Positions 11,164 to 24,540 of a DNA stretch of 64,000 nucleotides are shown here, one piece after another. This stretch comes from Acridotheres tristis (lineage: Eukaryota > Chordata > Aves > Passeriformes > Sturnidae), in contig CM072884.1 of assembly GCA_037013685.1 (NCBI GenBank), forward strand, positions 5,828,001 to 5,892,000. The letters run 5' to 3'. Each line of letters opens with the position of its first letter. The first letter of the stretch is position 1. The notes under the pieces were generated by a model. The model saw only the letters and a program-made list of their open reading frames with translations, made no database searches and had not been told where the DNA came from. A program made the translations under genes and the position numbers.

Positions 11164-14100
11164 AATGCCCTCCAGTTATTTAATAGATTCTGCTACAGTG
11201 GAGATCACTGATTCATTTTCACCAGAGATACCCAGTCACCGTAAAGAACAATTATATATAATAACACCCTGGCTGTTCTCAAACATTCTTTTATCAAACA
11301 CATAGTCCAGTGATTACCAAGATATCAACGATATGACATTGATAATAAAACTAAACGTCTTTGGTGTTAGTTTTACCAAACTATCAGTGGCTTTGCTCTG
11401 CAGACCTCGGCACTCAAAATGCAGCAGCAATGTTTGGACTGCCTTTTGCTTTGACTGTTAAATATTTATTTCATGGTCATGCTCTTTAAGCCTCTCAGAA
11501 AGGTGCCTCTGATTCAGCTTTTTGCTGCTTGGCAGTGCTGTCTGGGGGAATGACACAGGGAGACAAGAGATGCTGACTTCTAAAGGCAGTTCTGTTGCTG
11601 GGCAGCCTGGAGCAAGATGCTTTGTCTCAGTCTCCCCATCTGTAAAATATTCCTACTTAGCTGTGCACAGGGGCTGAAGATCAATTTGTTAATGGCTGTG
11701 CATTAGCACTGTGCACAGCTCTTTGAACGTATAATATCTCCTAAAAATAATAACCCTTTTTGCCCTTATTCACAGATGACTTTCCAGACCAACAGATTAA
11801 AGTATTCCTTTTCTAAAACTTTCCCTGAAATAAAAACCTCAGTGCTAGCTACTTACCGAGCCTCATCTCTCCGTGGCTCTGAGGTGGCAAGTCCTCGACT
11901 TGAAGTAAAAACTTTTTCTAACCCTTCCTTTTACAGCTGTGATAAAACCAGAAGCAAAATTAGAGCAGTGAGGTTCACAGTGCTCAGTTGACCTTGAAGC
12001 ATAAATTGTGAAGAGCAAAATGAGAGCATCCACCTTCTCCAGATTCATCCTGAGTCCAGCCAGCTGACAAAGGCTGTAGTGATGAGAATAATCACTGTCT
12101 TGAGCAGATGTTATATCCCCACGGATGGATGGCAGAGGCATGTGTAAAGTTCCGTGTCCTAGAAAGCTATTATGTCCCACAGGCAGTTCTCATGCATTTC
12201 AAAAAAATCCTTATTTTAGCTAGACATGATCCTCTATCTTTCATATCTTATCCTTTCTTGCTTGTAGGGCTACACTAGAAACACATTTCCCTTGACACGT
12301 TCTCTTTTTCTTACAAATCACCTTGAGGCCAGCTGTGGCCATTTGCCTGTTAGGCAGCACAGGAGCCCTGCTCCTGCTGGAACAGGGATTGCAGTGGCCA
12401 CGGGGCCAGTCCTGGGGGCCACACAGCATAAGGACGATGTGCTTCTGCATGAAATAAATTTACCTAAGGCATTTCAACTGCCTAAAGCATGTTTCATTCA
12501 TTCCACCCCCTGTATATGGAAACTGCTGGACATCTCTTTTTCTAGAATTTACTAGGCTGAAGCCTTAAAGAGATGAGTTGACTGAAAAGCAGCAATTATA
12601 TACAGGTACGTGTTAGCAGAGGGTAAGGAATGAGCACTCTTCTGGTAAGGAAGGTGGGTGAGTGCAATTATTCTGCTACAGGAGCACAGATCTGGCACTC
12701 AGACCAGAGCCCCACACAGCCTGCATGCCAAATTATCCTCTGGCTTTAGGCTGAAGCAGGTCCAACATGTCAGGAAGCCACAGCATGGGGGGGCTGACTC
12801 ATCCTCTTCTACCTCTGAAATAAGAGTTTGGGGAGGGTATTGGCTGTGCAATTTTATTTACAGAATTGAATCCCACAGAACAAGGAGTGAATAGGAGCGA
12901 GCAGCAGCAGCACCAATCCCTGTGTGGGGACGTTTTGTGGGGTCAGGGACTCTGCAGTGCTCCACGAGAAGCACTCCTCAGCTCCATCAGCCCGAGTTTC
13001 AGCAAAGTAAGTGGCCTAGTTTGCCTCTTACTATCAACTGCTCCAGCCCTGACTTATAATTGGAATTCATTCCCTGCAAAAGCTACAGCCTGCAGCTAAC
13101 AGATACAGCAAATTATTCAGCATTAACCAGCATAATCTGCACTGGTTTTCATGTTGCCTGTTTCCCACTCCTTCCCAGTCACCTAAAAGTGCTCTGTGGG
13201 CACATGTGGAACAGCTGTAACACTGGGGAAGGAATTTTTCTTGTCCACATGGCCTCTTTACTTCTTATTCCAGTGCCACATCCATTCTTTTTCCAGACCA
13301 GGCAGCTGTGAGAGTTTGGTAATATACCACCTGAAATCTATTTCCAACTAGCATTCAAAACATGACTATAAATGGTTTATTATTGTCATACTTTTAGATT
13401 ACTTTAACTTTAGGAGCAGTGCATTTCTGCTCTTCATTTTTCCTGGCAATGCACACTGTTTCTCTTCCCTGTAAGGTGAAAGATCTATAGACTGCTAGTT
13501 GTCAGTGCTTGCAAGTAGCCATTTAAAAGCAGATATTTTTTTGTCAGCATTTTTATTTGTGAAGCTTCTATGACAGATTTGGAAATTGAAGCCGTTGATT
13601 TATCTCCAGGCTGAAAACTAGACAGAGGCAAGGACACTATGAGCCTTAGGAATGAAATTACAAACATGTCATTACCTCCTTTAATCTGCTCTTGTTTCTG
13701 TGAAATTGCTCCAGACAACCCCAAAAACCCATGTGCTTTTACAATAAAAATATCTCTAATTTCAGGCTATTTTCTACCCGTATTATTTCAGGCCTCTCAC
13801 TGTTAACTTGTGTAAAAACAAAGGCTAGTAAATATACTAATTTTTAACTTGTATCAGAGCTAAGCCAACAGACTCAACTAACATACATGACATACAGTCA
13901 TGTCTAAAATCACCATCTCCCCCCTTTTATTTTCCTTTTTTTTGGGGGGGGTGGGTATTTTTTGCTGGTTTTTTTCCCCAGATATTTATTAAATCTTGTT
14001 TGCTACACAGGAGAAAATGATTTGATAGTGAGTCACAGCTAGCACAGGCCACACTTGGCATAACATAACATCACATCTGGCACCCTGAAACCATGACTGA

Positions 14101-14529
14101 CAGACTCTGATCAAGAAACACGTGATGGGAGCAGCAGAGGTTATTGCAAAGCAGGAGTGAGAGACATAGGAGGAACTAGAGGGACAAAGTGGCAAAAAGC
14201 CCAACTCCCATTTGTCTGCTCAAGCATTTCTATTAGCTCTTGTTTTTCCATTGCACTATAGGGCTATACACAAATTAAAAGAATTAGTTTGAGCTGTTAC
14301 CCATGTGACAGCATCTGTGGGTGGCTGAAAAGCCTCTGCTGTGATGAGAAGAGCCTGAGTGGGGGGTGCAAATGGATGTACAAAGTAGAGCCCTTTTCCT
14401 GAGCCAGTCCCCAAGTTGATGCTGGCACCAGTGGCAACTCCCAAGTGAGCAGTGCCAAGTGGAAAATTGCAGCTTGCCTCAGCTGGGTGTACAAAACTCC
14501 CTTCTGGGCTGGCTGGTGTGTTTTCCTCC
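11164..14529. other. Intergenic DNA, nothing recognised
   Basis: Mixed-composition non-coding sequence with a T/G homopolymer cluster at about 13935-13960. Short ORFs here show no family features. Confidence 0.55.
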
Positions 14530-14880
14530 TGTCTTGGTTTGAAAGACAGGTGTCTGCTGGGGAAGGCAAGAGCCTCCCTTGGATTGGAGAATGTAAAACC
14601 CCTCCCTCCAAATTATTATGATCTTGAAATTAAGGGGCTCTGAGGCAAAGATATGAGGATAGAAATGGCAGTTCTTTACTGTTATGTACAGCAAGGCAAA
14701 CAACTATGGAATTAATAACAAACAGAACAGAAACCTAGTTCCAGTCCTCTCAGCTGGAATCACGCTGCCTGGGCTAATTCCAGCCTGCATCTTTAAGCTC
14801 TCCTGCACCACACAGCTGAAACAAAGCTGTGCTGGAAAGGAGGATGTGATTTGACTTCTCAAAAGAATGGCTTAGGTCCC
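14530..14880 (+). mobile_element. Partial passerine-type ERV LTR
   Basis: Starts TGTCTTGGTTTGAAAGACAG and continues GGCAAGAGCCTCCCTT, CCCCTCCCTCCAAATTATTA, TTGAAATTAAGGGGCTCTGA and GGCAGTTCTTTACTG. This string of blocks is one I recognise from an LTR family widespread in songbird genomes. The 5' edge with TG is sharp. The 3' part after about 14700 is diverged or truncated and I cannot find a matching CA terminus, so the end coordinate is approximate. No viral coding sequence is seen nearby. Confidence 0.6.
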
Positions 14881-17800
14881 TAGCTGTTAACCTTAAGGGT
14901 TCTTCTCATCATCATTGACCCAGTAAAGTTGTGATCTTATTCTTCTGAGAGTTAGCAATGGTGACAAACAAACCCTGAAGCAAAGGTGGGCATCTCTGCA
15001 GCCCTATCACTTTACAGAGGAGCACTCATGCCAGAGCTGAAAACACTGACACCAGGGACCACACAAGCCCATTACCCTTCCTGGTAAGTCTGCTGTTTGA
15101 CCTGGTTTCTGGAAAAAGTTCAGGTAACAGGTTGCAATACTGAGCCCAAAAGAATATCTGATTTATGATATACTCAGCTAACTTGGCAATACTTCAGGAA
15201 AAAGGTGTAAGTTCAGAAATACCCCTTTTGTGAGCATCTCATGCCATCCAACTCTCCACAACTATTTTAAATGTATCTCTTTTCAGTGGGCTAAGAAGCT
15301 AATCCAGATCCATGCCCGAGGCATCCACACAGATTTAAAACAGAGCTCTGGACTCTGCTGCAGCAGAGAAGCACTGAAGGTTAGGTATCAAAACACAGAA
15401 TTTTGATCCTTAAGCCCCTTTACCAATCCACCTCTTTGTTTCAGATTCCTCTCTGTGACATGAAATCACTACCCACCTTTATCACAGGTGCCTTTGGAGA
15501 ATAAAAACAGTAATCTTCTAGAAAATTTGGATGCTGGACTGAATAAAGATTATCGGTCTTCACTACCACACTGCTGTTTCCATCCTTCAGAAGGGGGAGC
15601 TGAAATCTGTGGAGAGCAGCACCTGAACAAGAGTGATTTCTGGGCAGAGGTAAGAAATAGGCAATCTGACTTTTCCCTCTCCTCCCACACTCACTAAAGA
15701 GTGACATGGCCACAGGTGAGGCCAGTGATAGCGAGGTGCCAGACATCACCAGGGTAAAACCAAAGCTGGGTGTCCTGAGCAGAGAAGAAAATCAGCCCTG
15801 CCAGAAAGTGATGAGTAAAACCTGTGAGCCTTACTGGGCCTTACCACAGAAGAGAAATGGCGTCCCTCTTCTTTAAAAAAAATAACACTCTTGTCATTAG
15901 ATCTTCTTTTAGGGATTCAAATTAGTGATGGAATCACCAGGGTAAAAAAGAAGGAATATTTAATCATCAGGGATCAACAAAAGCCATGTTGTCATTAGCC
16001 ACGAGTCACCTTAATGATGATTCCTATTGTTAGGTACTCAGGCTGCAAATTGCCTTCCCACATAACTTCTGTCATTTTAATACCTTTGTGATGAATGTAA
16101 AAATTTTCTTCATAACTTGACTATAATAAAGCATAATTCTAGCTTTAAATTACTGTTTACCTCTTTCACTTATGGCATATATAAATACATATAATGCATA
16201 AATACTCTTCATTGCACAATATGAATAGTCTTCCATATTAATTATGTAATGGTATTTTCCTACGGGCACATAATTTTATAATTTATATGGCATTTCACAT
16301 TATTTGGGGACAGGTAAATTTAAAACACTTTTTTTGCATAATCTCCATTTTGGAGATCTTTTGAGATAAACACATCAGACATCAGTGCTTGGTGCTAAAA
16401 TTAAATCTTCATCTGCTTAAATGTGTGGGTTATGAGCGCAGCAGAGCCATTTACATGTCACTGAGATGAGAATCAATTCCACAGAATGGAAAGATTACTT
16501 AATCTGAGATATATTTTCTTGTTTTAGAACTTGTGATTGACAGACTACCTTATTATTCTTCCTTTTTTTCTTAACTTTAAGAATATCTAATGAAATTAAT
16601 CACAGCCTGGAGGAGACATTTTGAAACCTGCTAAGAATTATATATGTCAGAGCAAGCTTTACAACTCACTTGGACTAATTTGCTGCTGGCAAATATATCA
16701 TTGTCACACACTTCTGTAAACTTTGCATTTGCAATCTTTTGAACTAACCACACAGGCTGAAGCACTACTTTTCAAGTTTTAAGAGTGTGATGAAAATGTT
16801 GATGCAGGGTTTCCAACTTGGCAATAGCTCAAATAAGGATGTATTTCTAATAAGTTGTTTAGTCCATATCAGAGCATAGGCAGAGTAGAAAACAATAATT
16901 TTGCTATTTTTAAATAAAGCACAGAATGGTGCTCTAGTGCTAAAGTAAAAAAACAGAGAAATTTGTCTGTGTAGGAACTTGTACTTTACACAACAGGTTG
17001 TACCTTAGTGTCAGATATCTTTAAATTATTAATATTATTACTATTAATTAACTCACACTATAATTTATCTTTCTTGAATGGACAAACAGGGTTGCATTAT
17101 GCTATACCCAGACTATGGGTATCAAACATTTATAGAAATCAAACATTTTACAGAAGCAGCAAAAGTTAGAGGGAAGTCTCCAGTAAATTTTGTCTCTTCA
17201 ATTCCTGTCACCACCATCAGTCCCCTGTAAGTTACTGATTTCTGTTTGAAACAAACACCAGGAAAAATATCTCTGCTATTAAAACTCCTGCACTAAAGCA
17301 GAACCCTAATTACAACCTCCTATTCTCTTGAGTCGAGTTACTGACACATCTGACTGTCACACAGCCCATCTGTTCCCAGACTTGTTTTGCTTTGCATTGC
17401 TGAAGATGTGGAAGATGCTGCAGCAGGAGCCGAGCTGTCCTGTGGAGAAGACGCTTCTGCAGTGGCAGCACTCAGAGATGCCTGCTTATTTCCAGACCAG
17501 GCACTGCCATTCCAGCTCTGACAGGCATCTGAGTTGGGTTTATTAGCAATTTCACTAGGTGCTGCTGAATTCAATTTCTTTCTACATCAGTGGCTGTCAC
17601 AGACATTTGCTCCCCTGAGACCACGTAAGTGCAAATCTAATGGGATTTCTAATACATGTTAAACTAACATATTAGCAAGAGGCAAAGGCTAATTTTTAAC
17701 ATGACAATCTTTGAAGGGTTTTTAAAAATGTGCCTTAAATATAATTTCATTTCATACATGGAAAACATGGATTGGATATGAGACTTGCTCAAGAGGCAGT

Positions 17801-19896
17801 AAAACCTAGGTAACCTCATATTGATTTTGCTCTTATCAGCTAAAGGGATTTGGGGAAGAGAACACCCCCTAAAGTAACTCCTCCTGACCCAAACATGTTG
17901 ACAACATAATAGATTTGTACTGACACAGAGAGAGTCAGAGACAAATGTTGCCTAGGGATTTGAATAAATATATTTAGAGATATCAGTATACATATATATA
18001 TATATCTCAAATATATATGGAGATCAGATCAGATGCAGATCTCTATTCTTTAGCCATGTTGTTATGGGAGTTTTGGTTAACAAGAGGCACAGGCACACTG
18101 TAAGAGAGGCAATCCTTGGCCTTTCAGTACCATCTGAAATTCTGCTTTGCAAGATGTGTTTCAACTTTCTAATTCATTACAGTAGGAGGCAGTAAGAAAC
18201 CCAGGTACTTCCAGACTCTGTTTAAAAAACAAACAAATAAAGAAAAACTTTGAATACTGTTTAAAGCCTTCTTTCCTACCCTTTTTCTTGCTTATTTTTT
18301 CTTTTTTCCTCTCTTTTGATTATCAGAACTTTCCTAAAGAATGTTACCTGGTACAAATAAATTTAGGAAAGAATAGGTAATTTCAAGAAACTAAGGGATG
18401 ACCTCAATAATGTTTTAAAAAAATTTTATTAGTATTTTTTATCCATTCATGGGAAAAGGCAAGTCTTCTGGTGAGAAATGATTTGCAAAGGGACTTTTCA
18501 CACAGCAGCCTAACAGAAACACTTCTGCTTTTGGTTTAAAGCCCAGTTCTCCACTGAGGAGATGCTGCTGTAATCCTGCACCAGCCAGATGAAACTGCTG
18601 GATCAGCCCCATTAAAAAAAAAAAAACAACAAAAACAAACAGCAACAACAAGAAGCTTTAGCTGGTTCTTGGTGCCAGCTCTGTACCAGCAAAGGGGTTG
18701 GTTTTTCACAGCAAGCTGAGCACCAGAGTGAGTGTTTGGCCAGAAGGAGCAAGGGGATGTGGGTTAGTCACACTCGACTGGGGGGGATCTGATTCTTTAG
18801 AAATCAGTCATTTGCATTTCTTGTAGCTTAGCAGCTGTGCCCAGTGAATTTTACGAGGACATTTAATTCCCAGGCTTTTCCCTGCAGGCCCACATTTCAC
18901 TCACATAACTTCTTAGGAATATCTGCTCGTGGTTTTCATTTGTCATATTTGACAAATCCTCCTGTAGCCTTTCACTAAAAAAAAAAAAAAAACAACAGCC
19001 CACCCTGCTTTCCCATGACTACTAGTAAATATATAGGCCTTCAGAGAAAACAAACAAAAAGTAAATACCAAGTCTCTCCATTATTTTCAGATTTTTTTTC
19101 TGTCCAGATGTAATTGCACATTTTCTGACTTGATACATGGGCAATTCACTACCAGTATATGGCTGTGCCAGACATTGATCCTTCCCAACATCCTCCCACT
19201 CCAATTTCTATGCATTAGCTTAGAAACAAGCTGTAGAGTTGTCCCTGCTTCTCGGGAGAGGTCAGTGCATTAACATGCTACTGATTTTTACAGAGGCTAG
19301 ACGAGGTTTGAGTCAGTACTATAACACTTCATGCAGCTTTTTTGGACATCTCTGATGCTGCCTAATGAGAACTTTGGCATAAGAGGTCATTCAAAGGGGA
19401 AAAAAGGGGAAAAAAAGTAATGAGGAAAGAAGAAAAAGGCTGAAACAAACCTTTCTTCATTCCTTGCCCCAGCATGACATTACACTCAACACTTTTCAAA
19501 AACAATAATTGGGTTCTGTGCTTAAGTACATCCAAATGAATCAGGAGTAATTTCACAGAGGTCTGGAGGAGTTAGGCTGATTTTAAACTGAACTACCTTT
19601 GGTATAACTCAGCCTTATTTCTACGGTTCTCGGTTTCACCTTGTTTCATACATAGGTGATGTCTGCCAAATCACTGTTGGTCATTAGGAAACCTAAACCC
19701 ATAAATTAGCTGGCTCGTTAGGGATATAGGGCAGCAAGGGCTTTCCTTTATCTTCTTATATAATGATCCCCGTTTCTACAGAGTACTTCATTTCCATTTG
19801 CAAGAGAATTTCATGGCTTGTACAATGAACTCTGCAGCTCATGAAACTCTGACAATGGTCGTCACTCCTCTCTTTTGGTTAATTGTAACAAATTTC
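14881..19896. other. Intergenic DNA, nothing recognised
   Basis: AT-rich non-coding sequence with a TA-rich patch at about 17985-18020 and A runs at 18613-18625 and 18977-18991. No coding, RNA or mobile element signature was found. Confidence 0.55.
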
Positions 19897-19957
19897 ATTG
19901 GCTGGTTATAAAGGAGATTATTTCTGGGAAGGAAATTCCTGCCCGAGGTATATAAGG
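19897..19957 (+). promoter_or_regulatory. CCAAT/TATA promoter-like signature
   Basis: An inverted CCAAT box (ATTGG, 19897-19901) is followed by TATAAAG (19907-19913) and by a better TATA box TATATAAGG (19949-19957) in a GGGGAGAG context. The order and roughly 50-bp spacing are those of a vertebrate pol II promoter, and LTR U3 regions look similar. No ORF or exon downstream is recognisable. It could be a decayed LTR promoter or chance. Confidence 0.25.
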
Positions 19958-21370
19958 AGGGGAGAGATTTCCAAGTTTTGTCTCTTGAGCTTATTAATAG
20001 TGCATCAAGGTTTAGCCTCTTTCAGTATGAATTTAACAGAGGGGTTTTAGAGCTCCTTTTAGCCGTGAAGAATGCCACTGCCATTGTCAGAGAGTAACTG
20101 TCTGTCATTCTTTTTGCAAGCACCCGAGTAAGTGGGTGGCAGGTGGTGACAAGGGCTATGACTGCACTTGCCACTTTCCTGTGATAGCTGGAGCAGAGCT
20201 TTGGCCTGGAGCAGTTGCTGCTGATTTCCTTATGTCTCCAGTATGGCTTGGAGAGAGGAGTTATGCAGATGTAAATATTTATATCAAATATTCCCGTTCC
20301 AGTTGGAGCTGCTGGTATACTTTCACCCCAAGAGAGTAGGGAATGCTGTAGACCACATCATCATTTCCCATTAGTTATGGGGAGAGGGTTTCTGGTGGCT
20401 ACAGGAACCTCAAGGTATTCCCTTTTACCTTATTGTCTCCTACAGATTTTATGCTCAAGGCGTTGCCTGTAGGCAATCTGCTCTCTCTTGGGCTCCTGAG
20501 CCCAGTGTGGGTTTTTAGCAGTACCTTTGATCAGCTCCAAGGCTGCCTGTGAGTGACAGTGGAAGTCCCTTCTGTTGGTGATGCCTCCTCAGTCCCAGCT
20601 CTGGGGACTTCAGGGCACCTCAGCAGTGTCTAGGTGACACTCTCTCAGTCTGCCATTGTCTTCTTCCTGAGGCCTTTTTCTCCCTCTGGCTTTGCTTTGA
20701 TATTTCTTTCATTCCCTCCCTGAACCCTTAACAGATTTTCAGATACAGTCGTGTCTGAATCTTTAGCTATGCCCCCCTCCTCTAATTGTGAAACTCACAT
20801 TCACAATTTATCTGTGAGACTTTCAGTGCTGGGAGAGGTATTGCAGCATTTCCTCCTGCCAACACATTTCTTTTTCTCACTTTTGTTCTATTTCTCGTTC
20901 TTCTCCATCCCACACAGCCTATATAATTCCCTTCCCCTTATTCCTAGTTCCTTACAAGTTCTGTATTAGTTAGTTTGAGCATTAAGGGGAAATACCATTG
21001 TGTCTGGTTTTGCCCTACAAAAGGGCACGATGATCATGATTCATTTCCTGAATGAAAACGCAGATTCAATGCCACGGGGGCATTGAAAAAAGCTCTGCTA
21101 TTTCCCTGCCACCTTGAAGGAAATAAAGAGTGGTGTTGGCAGAGAAAAATGTCTGATTTGGTACTCATATAATGCCCTGATTTGGTGCTTCTGCTGACAC
21201 ACACACTCTGCCAAACTGCAGCACAGCCAAAACCAGCCACATCCCAGCTTCCTTCCCACCCTTGGTTCAGCTACCAGCACCTTCAGAACTGATGCTGAAT
21301 CTCCCTCCCACTTCAGTGGATACTGCCTAGCTGTACTGAGTACAGTGGGAAAATCCATAATTTTTTCCAC

Positions 21371-21930
21371 TGTTGACTTTTTCCCAACCTGGAAATGAAG
21401 CTCGAGATAATTTTAATAAGGAGGCAATATAAAAGAGGATCTTTAATGAAGGCCTTCAGGGCCAGTTTTGAAAAGCTGTCCACAAAAGCCCAACCTCCCC
21501 CAGGGGTGAGTACATTTTTATAGGTTTTAGGAAATTACCATAATTGATAAAAAGCACCAATTAGGAGGACAAGTAGTGATGGAAATCCCCCCCAGGTCAA
21601 GCCCCTTCTCTGGAGCCCCCTTCAGCACTGGCTGTACTTTGTCCATGAGAATCTATCTCCAAGAGTTGTTCTCAGCCTTGGTTCCCAAGGTAGCATGGAG
21701 CCTTGTACCTCCCAGAGCTTGGAGCTCTGGAATTTGTTTTGTCTTTCTGCCTAGGGAAAGGCCATGGAAAAGTACTGGGAAAACTAGCTACTAATACAAT
21801 AGCCTACAGAGCTACAAACATATGTACAAAGAATACAGAGAACATGAAAAAGAAAAAAGGCAAAAACGAAATGGCATCACCACCACCCCTTTTTTTATAT
21901 GTTGGCTTCCCTTAGAAAGCCTCAGCATGC
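21371..21930 (-). mobile_element. ERV solo LTR (minus strand)
   Basis: Read on the minus strand, a TATA box CTATAAAAATG lies at 21522-21515. About 70 nt on is an ATTAAA hexamer (21447-21442) after CTGAAGGCCTTC, and the element ends GGAAAAAGTCAACA at 21371. This is the U3-R-U5 arrangement of a retroviral LTR, and the block resembles a songbird LTR family known to me by sight. The 5' (right) edge near 21930 is approximate. No adjoining gag-pol-env sequence was found. Confidence 0.6.
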
Positions 21931-24465
21931 TTCCTGCTGAAAAACTTACAGCCAACCTTGTTGATCAATGAGTAAACTTAGAGTTAGTTTGCCTGTGCCA
22001 CACAAAGCATCACTAGCAGCTGTGCAGGTATAAAACAAATAGGAAAAAGAGGAAGCTGTGTCCTAAGAGATGATAGTAGTTACAAAATCATGAACTTGGA
22101 GTAGCAGAGAATGTAGAAGTTGTCTACCAGGGCAAGAAAAAGACAGAAACATATGGGAACTATTGTGCTTGTGCATGTGCACATTTCTGTGCAGCCATGC
22201 CTGTTGCTTATGAGCTCATCAAAATGAAGAATAAACGCCCTAACTTAGAGCCCACCACTAATTTCATGCAGAACCAGAAGAAGACCTTGTATTCATATTT
22301 CAGTAATTGAGGTTGTTCAGTCCCATGAGTTTAATTCTCTCATACATCACCTTCACCTTCCCTGTGCAGACAAGGCTTGGTCAGAGGCACAGCAATCCTG
22401 TGCTACCTGCATGAAGAGGGCACCAGCCTCGACTGTGTCCAGGTAAATAAAATTTAGGAGTCAGTCTGCTCCCAGGGAATGCCAAAACCAGCCCCAAACT
22501 GACACAGAGACATTGCTACCCTCCCAACAGGAGGATTGCTACCATCCTCTCCAGCAGCCATGACTTGTTACTACTTTCAGGCAAGAAATTAATGTGAAGC
22601 TGGTGGGAGCCATTAATCTGTGTCACCTCTCAGATGGGTTAGAACTGTGGAGGATGGCTGGCCATGAGGAATGTCCTCATGTACCCTCAAAGGCATGGAA
22701 AACTTGGATGCATCTTCTCCTTAATAAACAAGCTCAGCCTGCTTCCCACAGCCTACATCAGCTTTTCAGAATTAAATCCAAGGTTCTGGACTTTACTTTA
22801 AAGACTGGATTTGAGTATAGTTAAAAGTCTTGCTAGAGATCATAAATGCAGACCATCATCAAGAAAATTATTCCTCTATCCTGCTGAAGGCTTTACAGGG
22901 AGAATTTGCTAAAACTGGAGCACTGAATCTCACAGGAAGAAGGAACGATTACGAACTGCATTTGTTTCATCTTCAAGTACAAAGTGCTTTTAAAAATATA
23001 AAGTTCTTACATAAACATTGGGGAAATATGAAAACAGATAAATAAAATCTAAACCAGAACGCTTCATTGCACACACATTCCTTTGTGGGGTGTGAATGAG
23101 AAAATAGATATGACAGCTCTTAGTGATGTTGCTTACTGCTGTTCTGGAGGGTGATCTTAACCCATGTGAGTGAGTGCAATATAATGATGTACTTTAACTG
23201 GATCACATCATGGTATGTGTGATTTTGTCTCTGAGGTTACCATTAGATGCTCCAGAAAAAAAGAAAATGCACTGGAAAAATTTACAGAATTATATAAAAT
23301 ATTTTATTTGTCCTGAGACAGGGCTGGCTAATTCCATGATACAGGACTAAAAGCCCTTGCAAATGGTATTATTTTCTTTTCTGTTGCTTGCACTTTCTAT
23401 CCAACCTTATCTGTCAAGGTTCAAATTCTGATTTTCTTCTCTTCTTCTTATTTTCTTTGTCTTTTATAAATTCCCACCTCTCTCTAACTTCAATCAACTC
23501 AAAGTCCTTGACGTGCGGAGCACTGCTTGCTTGCCAGCTGATGGCATCAGCATTTGAGATGTTTCTTGCTGTTCAGTGGCTTTGTGAATCTCCACGTTGG
23601 ATCAGTTTCTTTTTGCACCTCCAGCCATGAATACAGGCTGAAAAGAAAAGCAACAGGCTCTCCCTTTGGTCTTACACCTAGAGAGGGACAAACCTGTCTC
23701 CCATGTTCCTGGCATGTGCAGTTTTCCTCCTCTCTCTGCTCCCTCTTTCCTCCGCCCAGCTGGCAGGGCCCAGAGGATGTCCTCCCCCTCAATACTCCAA
23801 GCAGGGATGGTTGCTATCCTCACCAGCTGACAGCAGTGCTAATTTCCTGTAAGTTGCCACAGAATAAAGGAGAGGCCTCTTTCTAAAAAATCTTTCCGGC
23901 TTGCTTCAAAACACTCTCTTGTCTTCTTTTCTTCCTGTGTGCAGCTTGCAGAATCAATAAGGCCCCAGCCTCTCAGCCCTGAGCAGCAGAGAAGCTATTG
24001 CTGCAAACTCAGCAGGAGGAAGAGCTAGGGCAAGCAAGGAGCCCAGAGATAATCAAAAGTGCCCTCCCATGGCTCAGGATGTTGCCAAGTGCTTGGAGCA
24101 GGACCAGAAGGCAACACACTATGACTCTTTGTCAAGCAAGGAATCATCTTCATTAGCCCCACTTAATTATCTCTGAATTTCACTAATTGCACTTACCTTT
24201 ACCTTACACTTACCAAAGGGGCTGGGCCAAGTGTTCCTCTGTAACATTACTTTTGAAAAACTCTGTGTAGCTTCATGCAGGTGCCTGATGACTGGTAAAA
24301 GGGGCAAGGAGTCCCTCTTACACATCAGTGTTTAATGGGTATAATGCCATGACAGGCTGGTACAGAGACTCTGTATTCAAGGAAATTATTCTCAGTATTC
24401 AGTGTAATTTCAGGCAGTCTTTATAGCTTGAAAGAATGCTTGTTTGTTTCTCCTTTTGAAAACAG

Positions 24466-24540
24466 ACAAACAAACAAAACTCCACAAAACTCTAAACTAA
24501 AAACCAGCCAAACCAAATCCAAACCAAATCAAACCAAATA
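24466..24540. repeat. A/C-rich low-complexity tract
   Basis: Units such as ACAAACAAACAAA and imperfect AACCAAATC repeats over about 75 bp. No transposon identity seen. Confidence 0.75.

Noticed and set aside
20136..20339. 67-residue ORF downstream of the promoter-like signature
   Set aside because: It is too short, has no recognisable product, and lacks splice support. Proximity to TATA alone is not enough.
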